Origin: Canna indica
Lineage: Eukaryota; Streptophyta; Magnoliopsida; Zingiberales; Cannaceae
DNA: 64,000 nucleotides
NCBI GenBank assembly: GCA_034359265.1
Contig: CP136896.1
Span: forward strand, 12,059,501 to 12,123,500
Direction of reading: 5' to 3'
Positions within the stretch are counted from its first letter, which is position 1. Every line of letters begins with the position of its first letter. A program made the position numbers and the translations under genes. Shown here one piece after another: positions 1 through 12,535 of this stretch. Under the pieces are notes generated by a model. It made no database searches. It worked only from the letters and a program-made list of their open reading frames with translations, and was not told the origin of the DNA.

Positions 1-859
1 TGGTTGGAATGATGAATGTGAAGAAGTTGAAGCACAGAGCAAACTGGCCGAAGGGCCGAAGGGTGTGCAAGAGCCAGTGGTTGCTAACTGCCCAAGTGCA
101 ATAAGAGCACAGGAGCAACTAAATGTAAATGAAGTCGGACTCCCTTTCTATAGTCACTTTAGGCGGGATGTTTGGGCAGGACATTTCATTAGTGGCAAAT
201 ACAAGGCATTTACTCGTAAGGCGGCTTTGGGTTCCCAAACCAATAGTCAAGGGACTATTGATGTGGATCTTTTGGACATTACCTTCATCTTCGCCAATTA
301 ATAAAAGACATGTGGCATTGGACCTAGCCTAATCATCTATCATTAAGCGCATGGGCTTGACTCGATTGTTGTCGGTCTATGCTTGGCTAGACTTCATCGC
401 TAACAACAGAACAAGTGGGTCTGGTCCAACTTCAGTCAATTGATGCTCAAGCCTCCGTTGTCTGCCAACAAAATTACTCAAATTTGATATCTATGTTCCT
501 ATATCATTTGCAGAAAAGACATCACGCCCCTTATGTCAAGTATACATACAAAAAGCTACCACCCAGATAAGGGAGCTAGCATTATTATTATAGTAATTTT
601 CTTTAAAAATATATCAGTATTTACTTAGTTATCGGTGGGAATTCCAAAGGGGCCACCCCCAAGGTGTTCTCCTGCATGAACTGACTAGATTCATGTCAGG
701 CTTAACTCCTTTCGATCAATCATAAAGGCATCCTTTCACTCAAGAGCAACGATCAAAATCAACTCAATCAATTTAGTTAACGATAGATTTTAAAACTTTT
801 AATGGCAGACTAAATATAAAATGGTCAATTGAATAAGAGGTACTAAAACTTTCATATAT
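1..859. other. Unassigned sequence, one short open frame
   Basis: No gene is recognised here. A short plus-strand open frame from the window edge to about 301 (containing GLPFYSHFRRDVWAGHFI) matches no family I know and may be the end of a gene or element lying mostly outside the window. The remainder, about 300-860, has frequent stops in all frames and no clear repeat structure. Confidence 0.3.
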
Positions 860-2241
860 TCTTTGTATCATGCTTTCATATATTCTCCAAGGACATTTCT
901 CAACACACCTAGCATCTGAATTCTTCTCATCAAACGCCTCCACTTAATAGCCTTCCCATTCTTCAATGCATAATTTTGCACAACTTGCCTGAATTACTTT
1001 GCTAACTCAAATCTCATGTCAAGACACAATTCATCATCTTCCTTGCCCATATATATATACCTTACACTTATGTTTACTCTTTCTTCTTCCACCTTCATCT
1101 TCACTAGTGCCAGGTGTTAACATTGATTCACTGGATGAAGCATTAATAAGCCCTTACGGATCCTTAAGCAGTATCATGATCCTTAACTAATTCAGTTCCT
1201 CCACGGGTCCCTCACCTGTTCCCTTTCTCAAATTATAACTCCTCTTATTCCTCAAGGATGTAGTATATTCATCATCATCCTCATCTCTTGTTTATTCATC
1301 TCCATCTAACTCATCAAAATCAGTATGTTCTTGAGCAGAAGCATCCCTAGTCTCATCAACTTTATTAGCTTCTTCATCATTGACTCCCACACTCTCATCT
1401 TTATCAATTTTATTATCATGACACTACAACACAATTGACATATAGAGACACAAAATTAGAGATAAATTATATTTTTATTTCTAAATCTTCACATTTAGAG
1501 ACTAATAGACACAAAATTTGCTCCTAATTAGCTTCTAAAGATTTATAGAAATAATAACAACAGAGTCACTTAATTGATTTGACTCTAAGTTATAGAAACA
1601 CCAGCAACAGAGTCATTTAATTGATTTGACTCTAATGCTATTTTTAGAGGCTAATTAGGAATAAATTTTATATCTATTAGTCTCTAAATGTGAAGATTTA
1701 AAAACAAAAATATAATTTGTCTCTAATTATGTGTCTCTTTATAGGTCGATTGTGTTGTAGTGTGGATTTGCACATTCTTAACTTCATCATCTCCTTCGTC
1801 ATGAGCCTTTATATTCTCATAAACTTTCTCAATTTTAATCTCATGAACTTCCACATTCTTAACTTCATCATCTCCTTCATCACAAGCCTCTACATTCTCA
1901 TAAACCTTCGCAGTTTTAATCTCATGACCTTCCACATTATCAACTTTACCATTCTTATCTCCTTTCTGCATAAACATGAATACACCCATGTTCTACCCTA
2001 GTTCAGCCATCTCCATAACTTCAGAATATGTCTTTGTCTTAACCAACTCATAAAAGATAGGTCTCATAAGAACTTTGCACAACATTTTCTTAGGTTGCTA
2101 GCATGTGTTTGAGCTCAGACCATGAAATTTCATCATAATCATCCTCTGCTACCAAGATCAATTCATCCCCACATAACGGACATCGGGTTCAAATATCATA
2201 TTCCCGTCGTGATGTAGTAAAAGCTCAAACTTTTTATTCAT
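860..2241 (-). pseudogene. Decayed Mutator-like (MULE/MuDR) transposase gene, N-terminal part
   Basis: Read on the minus strand, the sequence begins with an ATG at 2241 and gives MNKKFELLLHHDG followed, after frame changes, by ELILVAEDDYDEISWSELK. This is the usual start of plant MULE transposases (a PB1-like N-terminal region). Next come an acidic, lysine-rich linker with repeated DEGDDEVKN and then, near 1010-860, a MuDR-type DNA-binding block with FRQVVQNYALKNGKAIKW and later KCPWRIYES. Several frameshifts and stops (for example at about 2160 and 1294) break it, and the catalytic DDE part is absent. A CACTA miniature element (1422-1762) lies inside the acidic linker, so the gene was already present when that element landed. 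Family assignment rests on motif recognition, not a database search. Confidence 0.7.
1422..1762. mobile_element. CACTA-type miniature element (341 bp)
   Basis: The element begins CACTACAACACAATTGAC and ends with the inverse complement, TCGATTGTGTTGTAGTG. The inverted repeats extend inward about 85 bp, including matching segments for TTAGAGACTAATAGA and TCTATTAGTCTCTAA, so almost half of each arm can pair. Two copies of a 30-bp unit (ACAGAGTCA...GATTTGACTCTAA) fill the middle. Flanking trinucleotides are TGA (1419-1421) and TGG (1763-1765), a near-match to the 3-bp duplication expected for CACTA elements. It has no coding capacity and needs a transposase in trans. It sits inside the acidic region of the MULE transposase pseudogene. 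Confidence 0.8.
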
Positions 2242-3283
2242 CCTACAATGTGCACATGCAAATGCAACATTTGGACATGCAAATGCAGTATTTGGGACCA
2301 CAACTTAATAAAATATTTTTGTACTAATAAAATAATCAGCAAATGCGAAAAAGAAATGAGTACCTTTATCTTCAACCTGTTGTTTTGGGACCACAATTGT
2401 GCAATCTTCCAATGATCGCCCCTTCGTGCCCTAATCAACAATCTCCCCCTTTGATGAATGCTTACTCGATGAAAGTGTGCCCAAATCACACTGTTTGGGA
2501 CCGACAGAGCAGCAGATATAAGATTAGAGCTTCTCCCTCTTCACATTCAACCTCAAATTGAAGACGACATGAAAATTACCTATTTGCCCATCCTCGATTA
2601 ATAATACATGAGCCGTTAGTGACGGGCAAAATGATAATTTAATTTGAAAATCCCATTCGACCGATGGGTGAGATGCCACGTAGGATAAATTCTTGCCACG
2701 TCATTTTTATTAATATGATAGATCCATCATTTCTATTAAAATTGACAGGGTATACCAAACGAGATGACAAATCCTAAGTTTATGTATTATCTTCCTAATG
2801 GAAAAAATTCGTACTAAAAATTAGAAAATGATCAAAGTTCTTTTTTTTTTTTTTTCTTCGTACTAAATCTAAACTTTTTTATTAATTTTTTCGATTAATT
2901 AACGGATTTTTCCCACCCGTCAACCGACTTACTCGTTCGTGCTGTGAACAGGCCCAGTAGCCGCTACCCGTAGGCCGTAGCGGGCGATGATATGAGCCCA
3001 CGATGAGATATTTCCCTCTATAATACCCAAAACTGAGTTGTCCCCATATTTCGTACTTCACAACATGTAAACATCTTTTAACCGTTAGATGATTTTGCAT
3101 CTCCTGATCTAACGTCCATAATCTGTCATCAGAACGCGTACTGCTTTCGCGTGTAAATTTTGCGTTTACTTTTTTGCTTGGACAGGCAGCGCGTCGGTCC
3201 TCTGGTGCGTTGCGTTCCCGACCTCTACAATCCCTCTCGCTCGCCGTCTCTTCCTTCGCGGATTTCTAGGGTTCAGATTGGGC
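2242..3283. other. Intergenic region and putative SKIP31 promoter
   Basis: No gene is seen. The right part, about 2880-3283, lies immediately upstream of the SKIP31-like start codon. It becomes GC-richer and pyrimidine-rich (CCTCTACAATCCCTCTCGC and TCTTCCTTCGCGG just before the ATG), as expected for a 5' leader. A run of 16-17 T lies near 2840-2857. I see no unambiguous TATA box; TATAATA near 3020 is a weak candidate. Confidence 0.35.
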
Positions 3284-6200
3284 ATGGAGGATCCTGTAGC
3301 CGCTGGCGGAGACGATGAATACGATATTCTCGCTTCATTCCTCGAATCTGAGATCCCTTCCAGCGCCCTCGACCAGGTACTCGCCTCTTTCCCCCCCGGT
3401 TCCTAGGGCTTTGTGGTTTGGGAGAATTAGGCCCCGATTAGGGATTCGCTCTCACGCTTTAATAGTTGATGGTGCGATATCAGGAGGAGGAGTTGACGAC
3501 GACGAGTGCGTCGAAGAGGGTTTGCAACGAGGCGGAGGAGTCGACGGCGAGGGCATCGAAAAGGACGCGCGTCGAGGAGGAGAGCTCGCAGCGGCAGAAC
3601 TGGAATAGGGCTCCTTTTGCGTTGAGGCAGATTGAGACGGGGATCTTTAGCAAAATACCACCTGAGCTCTTCCATCACATTTTCAAGTTCCTGTCATCCG
3701 AGGTCTGAAGGAAAATTTTCATTTTGTTGGGATATTTTCAACTCCTGTGATCTATTTGACTATTTTCATATTCTTAAGTATTTTATTTGCTTTGGCGATT
3801 GCAGGATCTTATCGCGTGCGCTCTGGTCTGTAAGTTCATGAATTTTGTAGCCTCAGACGAGAGCCTCTGGCGTCGCCTGTCAGTAAAATCTCTTCCTTTT
3901 ACTTGTTTCTTCTAGTCGGCTGTATTAATTGCAATAGAGAAATGGTTTACCTTTTTAATCTTAATATATTTGCAGGTATGCGTTGAGGTGGGGTATAGAT
4001 TCTTCAAAGGGGAAGTTACGAGCGTGTGCCTGGAAGAAGCTGTATATTCAGGTATTATATCCTTATCTCGCGATTGTTGAATGGGAAGGACATGTATTTA
4101 TTATTTTTCAAATACTGTTGTATGATGTAACAACACCAATAGATTTTAGTTTGAAATTTGTATTCTTTCTCAAGTGTGTAGCTTCAGCAAGCCAAGTCTT
4201 CCAGTTCCAGGTAGCATGAGAGTCAAATACAGGGAGATATTTTCTTTTCTGTAAAGATAGTAACACATGAAGATTTTGATTTGACAAATTCATTGTATTT
4301 TCATGTATTACAAAAATACTCTCTTTATGGCATAAGCTACTTCCATATACTTCTCTAAAAGTATTTTGCCTAAAATAGTAGTATAACTCTTGAATTTATG
4401 TATTCTTGTGGTTTATAAGGATGCATTAGAAGTCTATACATATGCTATAGCAATTGTATCTTAGCTAAGAATGGAAAGAAAAATATGCAATCATGTATTA
4501 CATTTTACTTTTATGGTCCCTGGATATAGTATGAGTTGATAATAGTGAAGTGCATAGTATTATTTTAATACTTAGATGTTCCATACCATAACTAAAACCA
4601 AATTACGTTTTCAGCGTGATGAAGAAGACATGATCGAATTTGTGAGGAACACCCCAACAGAATTTAAGGAGTATTACATACAAATGCAGGCAGCAAAAAG
4701 AAGCCAAGTACCTGTTCCATCACAAGTAAAAGACTTCTGCTATTTGTTTTTTAAAATTTCTATCAATGGTTATTTATGTAGAATTACAACTGTACATTAT
4801 GAGATGCCTTCTTTTTCTCATTTGGTAGATATCCCATGAATGTTGGTGATGAGCTTTTAATTTATGATTTTTGAAGAACTAATTATTCTTTATGCTGTAA
4901 AGGTTGATGATCGAGTTCTTCTTGATAAAACGGTGGCTGATCAAGTGTCCATGTGGAAAAGCAGCAGAGGCTTAACTGATGATGCAGCAACTGGCCATAG
5001 CTGTTCTGGAAACACATGCTCTTATTCCCAAATAGGAGATGTATTTATATGTGAAAAGACTGGTCGTGTGCATGGTAAGTTTGCCCCTCCTTCGAAATAC
5101 TCATTGCAATATAATTTTTCATCTAATTTAGGTCTGTCTGCAAATCCAGTATGTGATGATACTTGCCGGGAAGTTGTCTTAGATCATTCTAGTGGAATTC
5201 TGGTGTGCACTATATCTGGTCACTGCTTCGATAGATTGCTGACTCCTGAGGAAGAATCAGATACCCTCGAAAATGTAAGTATTACCCAAATATTTTTATC
5301 CCAAAAATTAGCAGACTTAGAATATCTTTTTCAATCCATCCCATTTAGGCCTCTATTGACTGAAATTATTAATTCTAAAGACATTACTTCCTTAAACTCG
5401 CTATTTTATTTCTCTCTAATATACATCTAGATCATTTAGCAAATCCACTCTTGCTGTCACAGACTCACAGTCCATTTGACTGTTATTACATTGTTTCTTT
5501 CACCATAAAGAGGTTTATGACTAGCTAGTCACTTTGTGCTTTCTCTGTGCAAAATTACTATTTGGGCAAAATTGCATTTAAAATAAAATTTAAACTTTCT
5601 TGGTTATTTGCTATCTGAAGTACCTTTTTTTTTCCATGACCATATACAACTCTTTGATACATATATGCATTTATTTTGTAAGGCAGTATAGTTACAAGAT
5701 AACTTGATGAACATGTTAGATCATTAGAATTTGCATCACCAGACACAATTGCAGTTTCCTTCTTAATTGATAATGAGACATGACACATTAATTCTGTAGG
5801 AAAGATGTTATCCATAATTCGCATTTCAACTGTCAAGTATAAAATTTTTGCTCTCTCCAATCAAAGACCTTAAGTAGTGTTTATCGTTTTAGTCTGTTTA
5901 AAGTTGTTATTAGGTATAATAATTGCCCTTACTTATAGGTTAAGAGAATCACAAACTTCTATTATATATATTAACCACTAAACCTAGCTGGTCTAGTTAT
6001 CCATTTTCTTTATTTTTCAATGTGTTTGTGTTTTGGTTTCATTTTTGCTGTTTTTGAACCGAAGTTGTATTTTTCACGCAATGGATTTATATCTTTTAGG
6101 TTTTACAACCAATTCATCTTAATTTATCATTACACTGGTAATATGTATATAGATGTGTACAATGTGAGTTGAGGCAAACATTAAATATATGTCATAACAA

Positions 6201-6669
6201 GCAATCTCCTTTCATAAATACTGTAGGTGTTAGCAAAACCATTGAAAATTTATTAATCTAATGCAATTATTAAATCATAGCCACACATTTTGTTATAGAA
6301 GTGGAATGGTAGATAGCCTACCTGATTGAAAGAGCCTTTATGTTCGTCTTCCTAAACTGGCATTTATGATATTTTCCTGGAATTTCAGGAACAACAGCAA
6401 TCTGGTGTGGTAGATGAAGCAGAGCCTTTTATGGGATCTGGACGATTTGGTATTGAATTAATTTCGTTAGTTCCTTGTATATTTTTTTCCTTACTAGCTT
6501 CTCTTCAATATAATTGCCTGTTGCCACACAGCAATTATAAGTTCGACTAGCTATATAGTTTTAGCTTTCTAAATTCATTATCGTTTTCTTTTGGCCAGCA
6601 CGAGCGTATCTGCTAGGTTACAACTGCGCTGATGAGAAGGAACTGGAAGCTGCCTTGAAGTTTTGCTGA
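3284..6669 (+). CDS. SKIP31: F-box protein SKIP31-like
   Basis: SKIP31-type proteins are F-box subunits thought to act as substrate receptors in SCF (SKP1-cullin-F-box) ubiquitin ligases. Nine exons give one 333-residue frame: 3284-3376, 3484-3702, 3805-3878, 3976-4051, 4615-4725, 4903-5074, 5150-5274, 6389-6449, 6599-6669. All introns are GT-AG and the phases agree. Residues 1-31 are acidic (FLESEIPSS). The F-box is about 85-135 ([17 protein letters not shown] ... LWRRL). [11 protein letters not shown] and [14 protein letters not shown] follow. A cysteine-rich block lies about 222-275 ([36 protein letters not shown]), and the C-terminus is [20 protein letters not shown]. The order and wording match SKIP31 orthologues over the full length. 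No disabling change is seen. Intron 7 is unusually long (1114 bp). Confidence 0.93.
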
Positions 6670-7988
6670 TTAGAATCTCGAGTATAGAAAGCTGCACTAG
6701 TGAATGTAGATCTATAAAAAATGTTAGAAAAACAAGGGTGCCTGAAAAGAATACTTGATTGTATTGTCTAGGCATATTGATTGTGTTTGTCATCCCAGTG
6801 GCCAGAAGGGAGGTCAAAACCAAGATAAGAAGGGATTCTTGCACAATATGTTGAATTCCTTAGTTTTTGAGAAGCTGAAGGCCATGTAATTAATATATTT
6901 TCTGCGATGCCCCAACTTAGATTTGACATAATATGAGTTTGCTGTACTCATTTCTTTGCTACTTATCTCATTCTCAAACCTTGAAAGATGGCCTGCGGAC
7001 ATGTGTCTTTTTCTTTAGTCAACCCTTATGAGCAAAATATTCAGCTTGGCTGCTTATGAGTAATTTCCTGCAGGATCGAATCTACAAAAAGGAGGTACAA
7101 AACACTTGATGAACGAGCTCTTAGCAAAATTGATCAAACTTTAGTGAATATAAGCATATTGTACATTGAGCTCCGTTCTTAGATTTGGAGTTAAACTTTG
7201 GTGCATTATCAAGTAATCTTGGAATGTAATTTAGATTATTTTATTAATGGGTTACTATTTATAAAATTGTTGGAACCTCTTCTGCATTGTAGCATTTGGT
7301 ACAATTGGTACAATGGGTTATTTTATTTTGTATGACAATAAGATTATTAGGAATTTAAAAGTAGTTTGCCTAAAAATATGTAAGATCATTATGAGGATCT
7401 AGATTATCACATATTCCTAAGTAAGATATATTACCACTGTATTATACAATCAAACATGACAAAGTATAAATTGTTTAAAAATTTAAATAAATGATCTAAT
7501 ACCAAATACCCTGTTATTGTCTAATTTTTGTTGGTCTTTGATATTTGGATAGGAAAACTTATAGAATTATCATGTTTTTTACTTTTAGATGTTGGAACCA
7601 TTGAATGCAATTGACCTCTCGAAAGTGACTCCGCCAAAAATGCAATCTAGACAAGTTTGCATTTGTTTTGTGAGTTTATTAAAAAAAATTATTTGTTGCT
7701 GAGTGAACCCATTACCCATCAACCCATTAACAAACCCATCAAATTAATAATTTATTTTCATGAGTAGACGGGCTTAATGGATTCATCTAAAATAAATAAT
7801 AATAATAAAACTAATGTGACAAACAATGTGGCACCAAGAAATAATTTTTAATCAAAAAAACATGTCATGTCCACATAAGTGGGGCCAAGAGGAAGTTGAG
7901 AGGATTATAAAGTTTTTTAAAACAAAAAGAGGTGGTAACTATTTTTTCGAAATAACAACGATCCTGCCTTAAAAAGAAACATAAAGAG
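6670..7988. other. SKIP31 3' flank and AT-rich intergenic DNA
   Basis: The first several hundred bases probably include the SKIP31 3' untranslated region, but I cannot fix the polyadenylation site. From about 7290 the sequence is AT-rich with no open frame of note. Near 7690-7790 there is a short pair of inverted segments (AACCCATTAAC and GGGCTTAATGG) that may be a degraded hAT-like miniature element. Confidence 0.3.
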
Positions 7989-8430
7989 GATAAAGCAATA
8001 TATATTAGTATTGGCTCACAACTTTAGGTAAGCTTTTAAATTGTATTAGGTTCAATTTACATATGACTACTTGGCATACATGTAGCTCAAATTTAGATTA
8101 ATTTTCACAAGTGATATCAAAGCTTGGTCGTTCCAAACTTGAGCCTAGTTCAATGATTCGTCTCAGAACTAAAATTTTATAAGTATAAGCTTCAATGAGT
8201 ATTGTTGTCCCTCCTCTAGATGAAAAGCTTCTTTAATCAAGAGGAGATGATAATATTAATCACACAAAATAATATTAATCGAGTTAAAAGGTTTATAATT
8301 TTATATGAGAATATAATATCATATTCTAGTATTAGCCTACAACTTAAACAATTGAGCTTTTAAGTTAGATTAAATCCAATTCATATAGAATACTTGGTTC
8401 AATATATGTAGCTCAATGATTACTCACTCA
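7989..8430. mobile_element. Degraded TRIM/LTR-type retroelement
   Basis: Two diverged direct repeats of about 110-120 bp (about 7989-8110 and 8310-8430) share TAGTATTGGCTCACAACTT / TAGTATTAGCCTACAACTT, AGCTTTTAA, a CAATT(T/C)A(C/T)AT segment and ATGTAGCTCAA. Immediately after the first is TGATATCAAAGCTTGG, close to the initiator-methionine tRNA primer-binding site TGGTATCAGAGC of plant LTR elements. The layout LTR - primer site - short non-coding interior - LTR is that of a terminal-repeat retrotransposon in miniature. Ends are too decayed to call a target duplication. Confidence 0.45.
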
Positions 8431-8851
8431 TTATATATATAAATCACGGGAAGGAAAGACAAATATATAATATAATAGACATTTCTAATAAATTGACTTT
8501 TCAAAAAAGAAATCCCTAATAACATTACATAGTAAAGGAAAGAAAGGGAAGCCGAATAACAAAACTAGTTGTTTCTTCATTCATTTACATATAATAATGT
8601 GGACAACAAAAAGCCCATTTCTTTTATTCTACTCCTGTCTAAATAAGAAAAACAAATATTTTCTCTTCTGCTTCCTTCTCTCCTTTCTATGCTTTGAACT
8701 CTACTTTGAATCTGTTTTTACGATTTAAAATTCTTGTAGCGAATGGCTGGAAATGCAACCAAATTCAAGGAAAATTATTCAACCAGTGAGCATACATCAC
8801 AAAATGACAAAAATGAGGTCACTATTTTTTTTTGACATTTCATAATTGCAA

Positions 8852-10129
8852 GGAGAAAGTACTGATTTGCACTTGATCATCGGATAAAAAGAACTTATTT
8901 ATCCTCAATATTTTGTTGGACTCAAAATTATTCAAAAGATTTTTAAAATTAAAATTATACTACCCCTCACTTGAAACAACATTAGTGCTGTGTTAGAGCT
9001 GATGTGGCAAAAAAAAATTTATCTCATCTTCACACATGGCTGCTACATTAGTACCACGTCAGCAGTTTATGTGGAAAATTGAGGAATTCACTTTCCACTA
9101 ATCTTAGTACTAATTTGCACCTGGCGTTTAGTAAGAGGAGCTTATTTGTCCTTCACGTTTTATTTAACTCAAAATTACTCAAAGGTTTTAAAAATCGAAA
9201 CTATAATGCCCCTCACTTGAAACAAATTTTTTTTTCTGATCCCATCTTCAAACATGGCTGCGACATCAGTACCATGTCAGCAGTATATTAACCAATCTTA
9301 TAAATTCTTAAAAATTACATTAATCACCTAATCTTATCTTTATAAAAAAATAAATTCTAAATACTTTCTAAACATTTAATATTAATCCCCTAATCTCAAC
9401 TATTTGTTTAAAATAAATTCCTCCGGCATGTTATAATAATCAACCATTTTAATATTTAATATTTAAAAAGTATTTAAAATTTATTTTTTAAAAAAAGATA
9501 AGATAAGGTGATTAATGTTTAAATATTAATCACCTAATCTTAACTATTTGTTTAAAATAAATTCCTCATGCGTATTATAATAATAAACCATTTTAATATT
9601 TAATATTTAAAACATATTTAGAATTTATTTTTTTATAAAGATAAAATTAGGTGATTAATGTAATTTATACAAATTTACAAGATTAGTTAATATACTACTG
9701 ACATGGTAATGATATCGCAACCATGTATGAAGATGGGATCAGAAAAAAAAAATTCATTTCAAGTGAGGGGCATTATAGTTCCGATTTTAAAAATTTTTTA
9801 AACAATTTTGAACTAAACAAAACGTGAAAGACAAATAAGCTCGTCTTACTGAACGTCAGGGCAAATTAGTATTAAGATCAATGGAATGTGAATCCCTCCA
9901 TTTTTCACATGTACTGCTGACATGATACTAATGTGGCAGCCATGTGTGAAGATGAGATAAAAAAAATTTACTACGTAAACTCTGTTAACACAGCACTAAC
10001 ACAATTTCAAGTGAGGGATAGTATAATTCCAATTTTAAAAACCTTTTGGATAATTTTGAACCAAACAAAACGTTGAGAGCAAATAAACTCCTCTTATCAA
10101 ATGTCAAGGGCAAATCAGTACCTTCTCCC
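8852..10129. mobile_element. Foldback Mutator-like element (1278 bp, long nested inverted repeats)
   Basis: The left end GGAGAAAGTACTGATTTGC is the inverse of the right end GCAAATCAGTACCTTCTCCC. The arms run inward more than 400 bp. Each arm holds two related sub-units (both containing CCCTCACTTGAAACAA and CATGGCTGC), and the centre is itself a palindrome (CCTAATCTTAACTATTTG repeats). Flanks are TAATTGCAA (8843-8851) and TAATGGCAA (10130-10138), a 9-bp duplication with one mismatch, which is diagnostic of the Mutator superfamily. No transposase is encoded, so the element is non-autonomous. The whole sequence could fold into a near-continuous hairpin. Confidence 0.85.
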
Positions 10130-10138
10130 TAATGGCAA

Positions 10139-12535
10139 AATAGCAAGAAAAATCCTAACATCAATTTTTCAATATTAAAAAATTATGAGTATCTAGAAAT
10201 ATAATAGAGAAAGCTATTATTATCATCATAGTTGAAAAAAATGAAAAAACGTAAGACCTTTGCCATCAATCAGGAAAGGCCTTTGCCTAGCTAAAGCAAA
10301 TACCTATTCAGGAAGAAAATATTACCCTGAAACAATTGGAATAATTTTTTTTACTGACGATAATTAATTGCAATATACACTTGAATAGCTTTTTACAATA
10401 TTCTTTTACAACAAAATTACAATACCAATACCAGTATGACTTTTTGATTCCCCAACGATAAAAAACAGGCACGGTTGAGTTTCTGCCAATATCATCCATA
10501 GCCGGATACCTGAATGCAAAAGATCAGCATTAATTTAGTAGAGAAACTAAAAAGATCTTATGATCAACTCCATCAGAAATATTAGATAGTTCTGTCAATG
10601 GAAAGACCGCTTGTCTCTTAGCAAACAAATCAAATAGAGTTCTCAACCACATAATTAAATCATAAACCAGGAACAAACATCAAAATTCAAAAGCATCACA
10701 GGACGATGATAATCTAATCCTATAAAGCTGGACACAATCATCATCTTCATTAGACATTGCAATCAGACTTGTAACCCTGACCTTCCATTTCTTCATCATT
10801 CTGTGCCACTAGGAAACTGGACATGTTTCCACTGGTACACTCACTCTGGATCCAATGCTATACCTTTTCTCTTCAACCTGATGATTTCTATTAATATCCT
10901 TTAAATTGGTGTTTTGTTGCACCTTGGGCACTGTAAAGAGGCACACACCTTTTGTGCCTTGACTGTATCACTTAGCTTCTAACAGACCTACTAACCCAAG
11001 ATGAAGATATTAAATACACTCTTCTAAACATTATAGCAGCAAAAGTATCTAGGCAGTAGGCACTTGAATGTAATATCAGCATCTCTCCTAGGCTTTAAAT
11101 ACTATCGCACAATTTTAGATGGTTTACATATGTTCCTAGCTTATATTCCATATCTCCATTTTTGTACAGTCAAGGCTGAAAACAAGCTGAGCTTTGACTT
11201 GTTCGGGCTTGGCTTGTTAGTTGAGCTCGAGCCAAGCTTACAAAAATCATGTTCAAGCTTGGTTTGTCTAAATTTTTTTGGGCTCAAGCTCATCTTGTTT
11301 CCATTACTAAATAAGCTCGAGTTAAAAATTTACCATCCAATCAATGAAAACATATTATAGATTTGAATAAAATTATAACTATAATATATTTAAATTAATT
11401 TGAGACTAATTTAATTGTGTATGTAAAATATATATATATCACTTTGAAGTAAATTTGTTATGGAGCATATTGAGGAGCTTGTTCATGAGCCTTGACGAGC
11501 CAAGCTTTGCATTGTTCAACCTTGGGTCATTTAAAGATAGAACAGAGCTGGAACGATCTTTTTTCAACCTTGGTTCATTTAAAGATAGAACAGAGCTGGA
11601 ACGATTTCTTATAGTGCATGGTAATATATGGAAATCAAAGACAGGAATAATTCATGTGAGTCTCATATTTATGGCTAAAATATGGAAAATAGATGACTTC
11701 ATACTCGTCTAAGCACAATATGAGCATATTATTGACATCACCACTTATGACAAGCAAGCATGTTAAAGATAGAAGTTGAAGAATAGTCTTAAATATCTTA
11801 ATTATAACCAAGAGGCATGATAAACCCAACTTGGATAATAATTTCTCTCTCTACCCTATCAATTTTTCTGATGTAAATTCACACCAAGAAATATTTGGCA
11901 ATGAAAAAAAAATTGTTCATGAGGTACTATATTCAAGTATTAAACTAGAAATAGGGTAACTAATATAATGAACAAGACCTACAAAAGCAGAAAGAAAACC
12001 TTAATCTTACCTTCATCTGTAGATGAAAAAACAGTTTTTTCTTCTTTTTCCTTAAGAATTCAGGTTTAACTTGCTAAAAGTTCTCTTAAGACATACTTTC
12101 TTCCTATCCCAAAACTTGGACCAGCAAGAATGACTACAAGACATTTTAAGTGTAGAATTTGCATGCCCATCACTTGACAAATCAAGTATCCACTTGGTAC
12201 ATATATTAGCATAAAGATTCATATCAACTGATAATTACAGTTTTTCACCATAAAAGTAAATCATCAAGATCTAAAGCTAGAACGAAATGTAACTGTCCTA
12301 CAAATGACACAGCCATAATTAACATCTCAACAACTGCAATAACCCATAGATGGTCAAGTTACATATAACATGTATATAACTCACACCAACAGAAAAAGAA
12401 ACAGAAAAGAAAAGAATGAATACAAGTTCACTATATACCTCAAAAGATAATTGATTTTTGTTGTTGGTGTATGATCCCACGTCCTAATCTATCATATATT
12501 TAATGAGAACAATAACCTCAAAAATGCATCTCTCT
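10139..12535. other. Intergenic DNA downstream of the FRS gene
   Basis: No recognisable gene. The part nearest the FRS gene (about 12000-12535) may contain its 3' untranslated region. Around 11174-11540 GC-richer segments (GCTTGGCTTGTTAGTTGAGCTCGAGCC and GAGCCTTGACGAGCCAAGC) resemble the ends of a decayed hAT-like element. At about 11515-11605 a unit of about 49 bp containing TCATTTAAAGATAGAACAGAGC is directly duplicated. Confidence 0.35.

Noticed and set aside
4576..4839. Single long frame considered as a separate small gene
   Set aside because: It is SKIP31 exon 5 plus flanking intron sequence; the splice phases join it to neighbouring exons.
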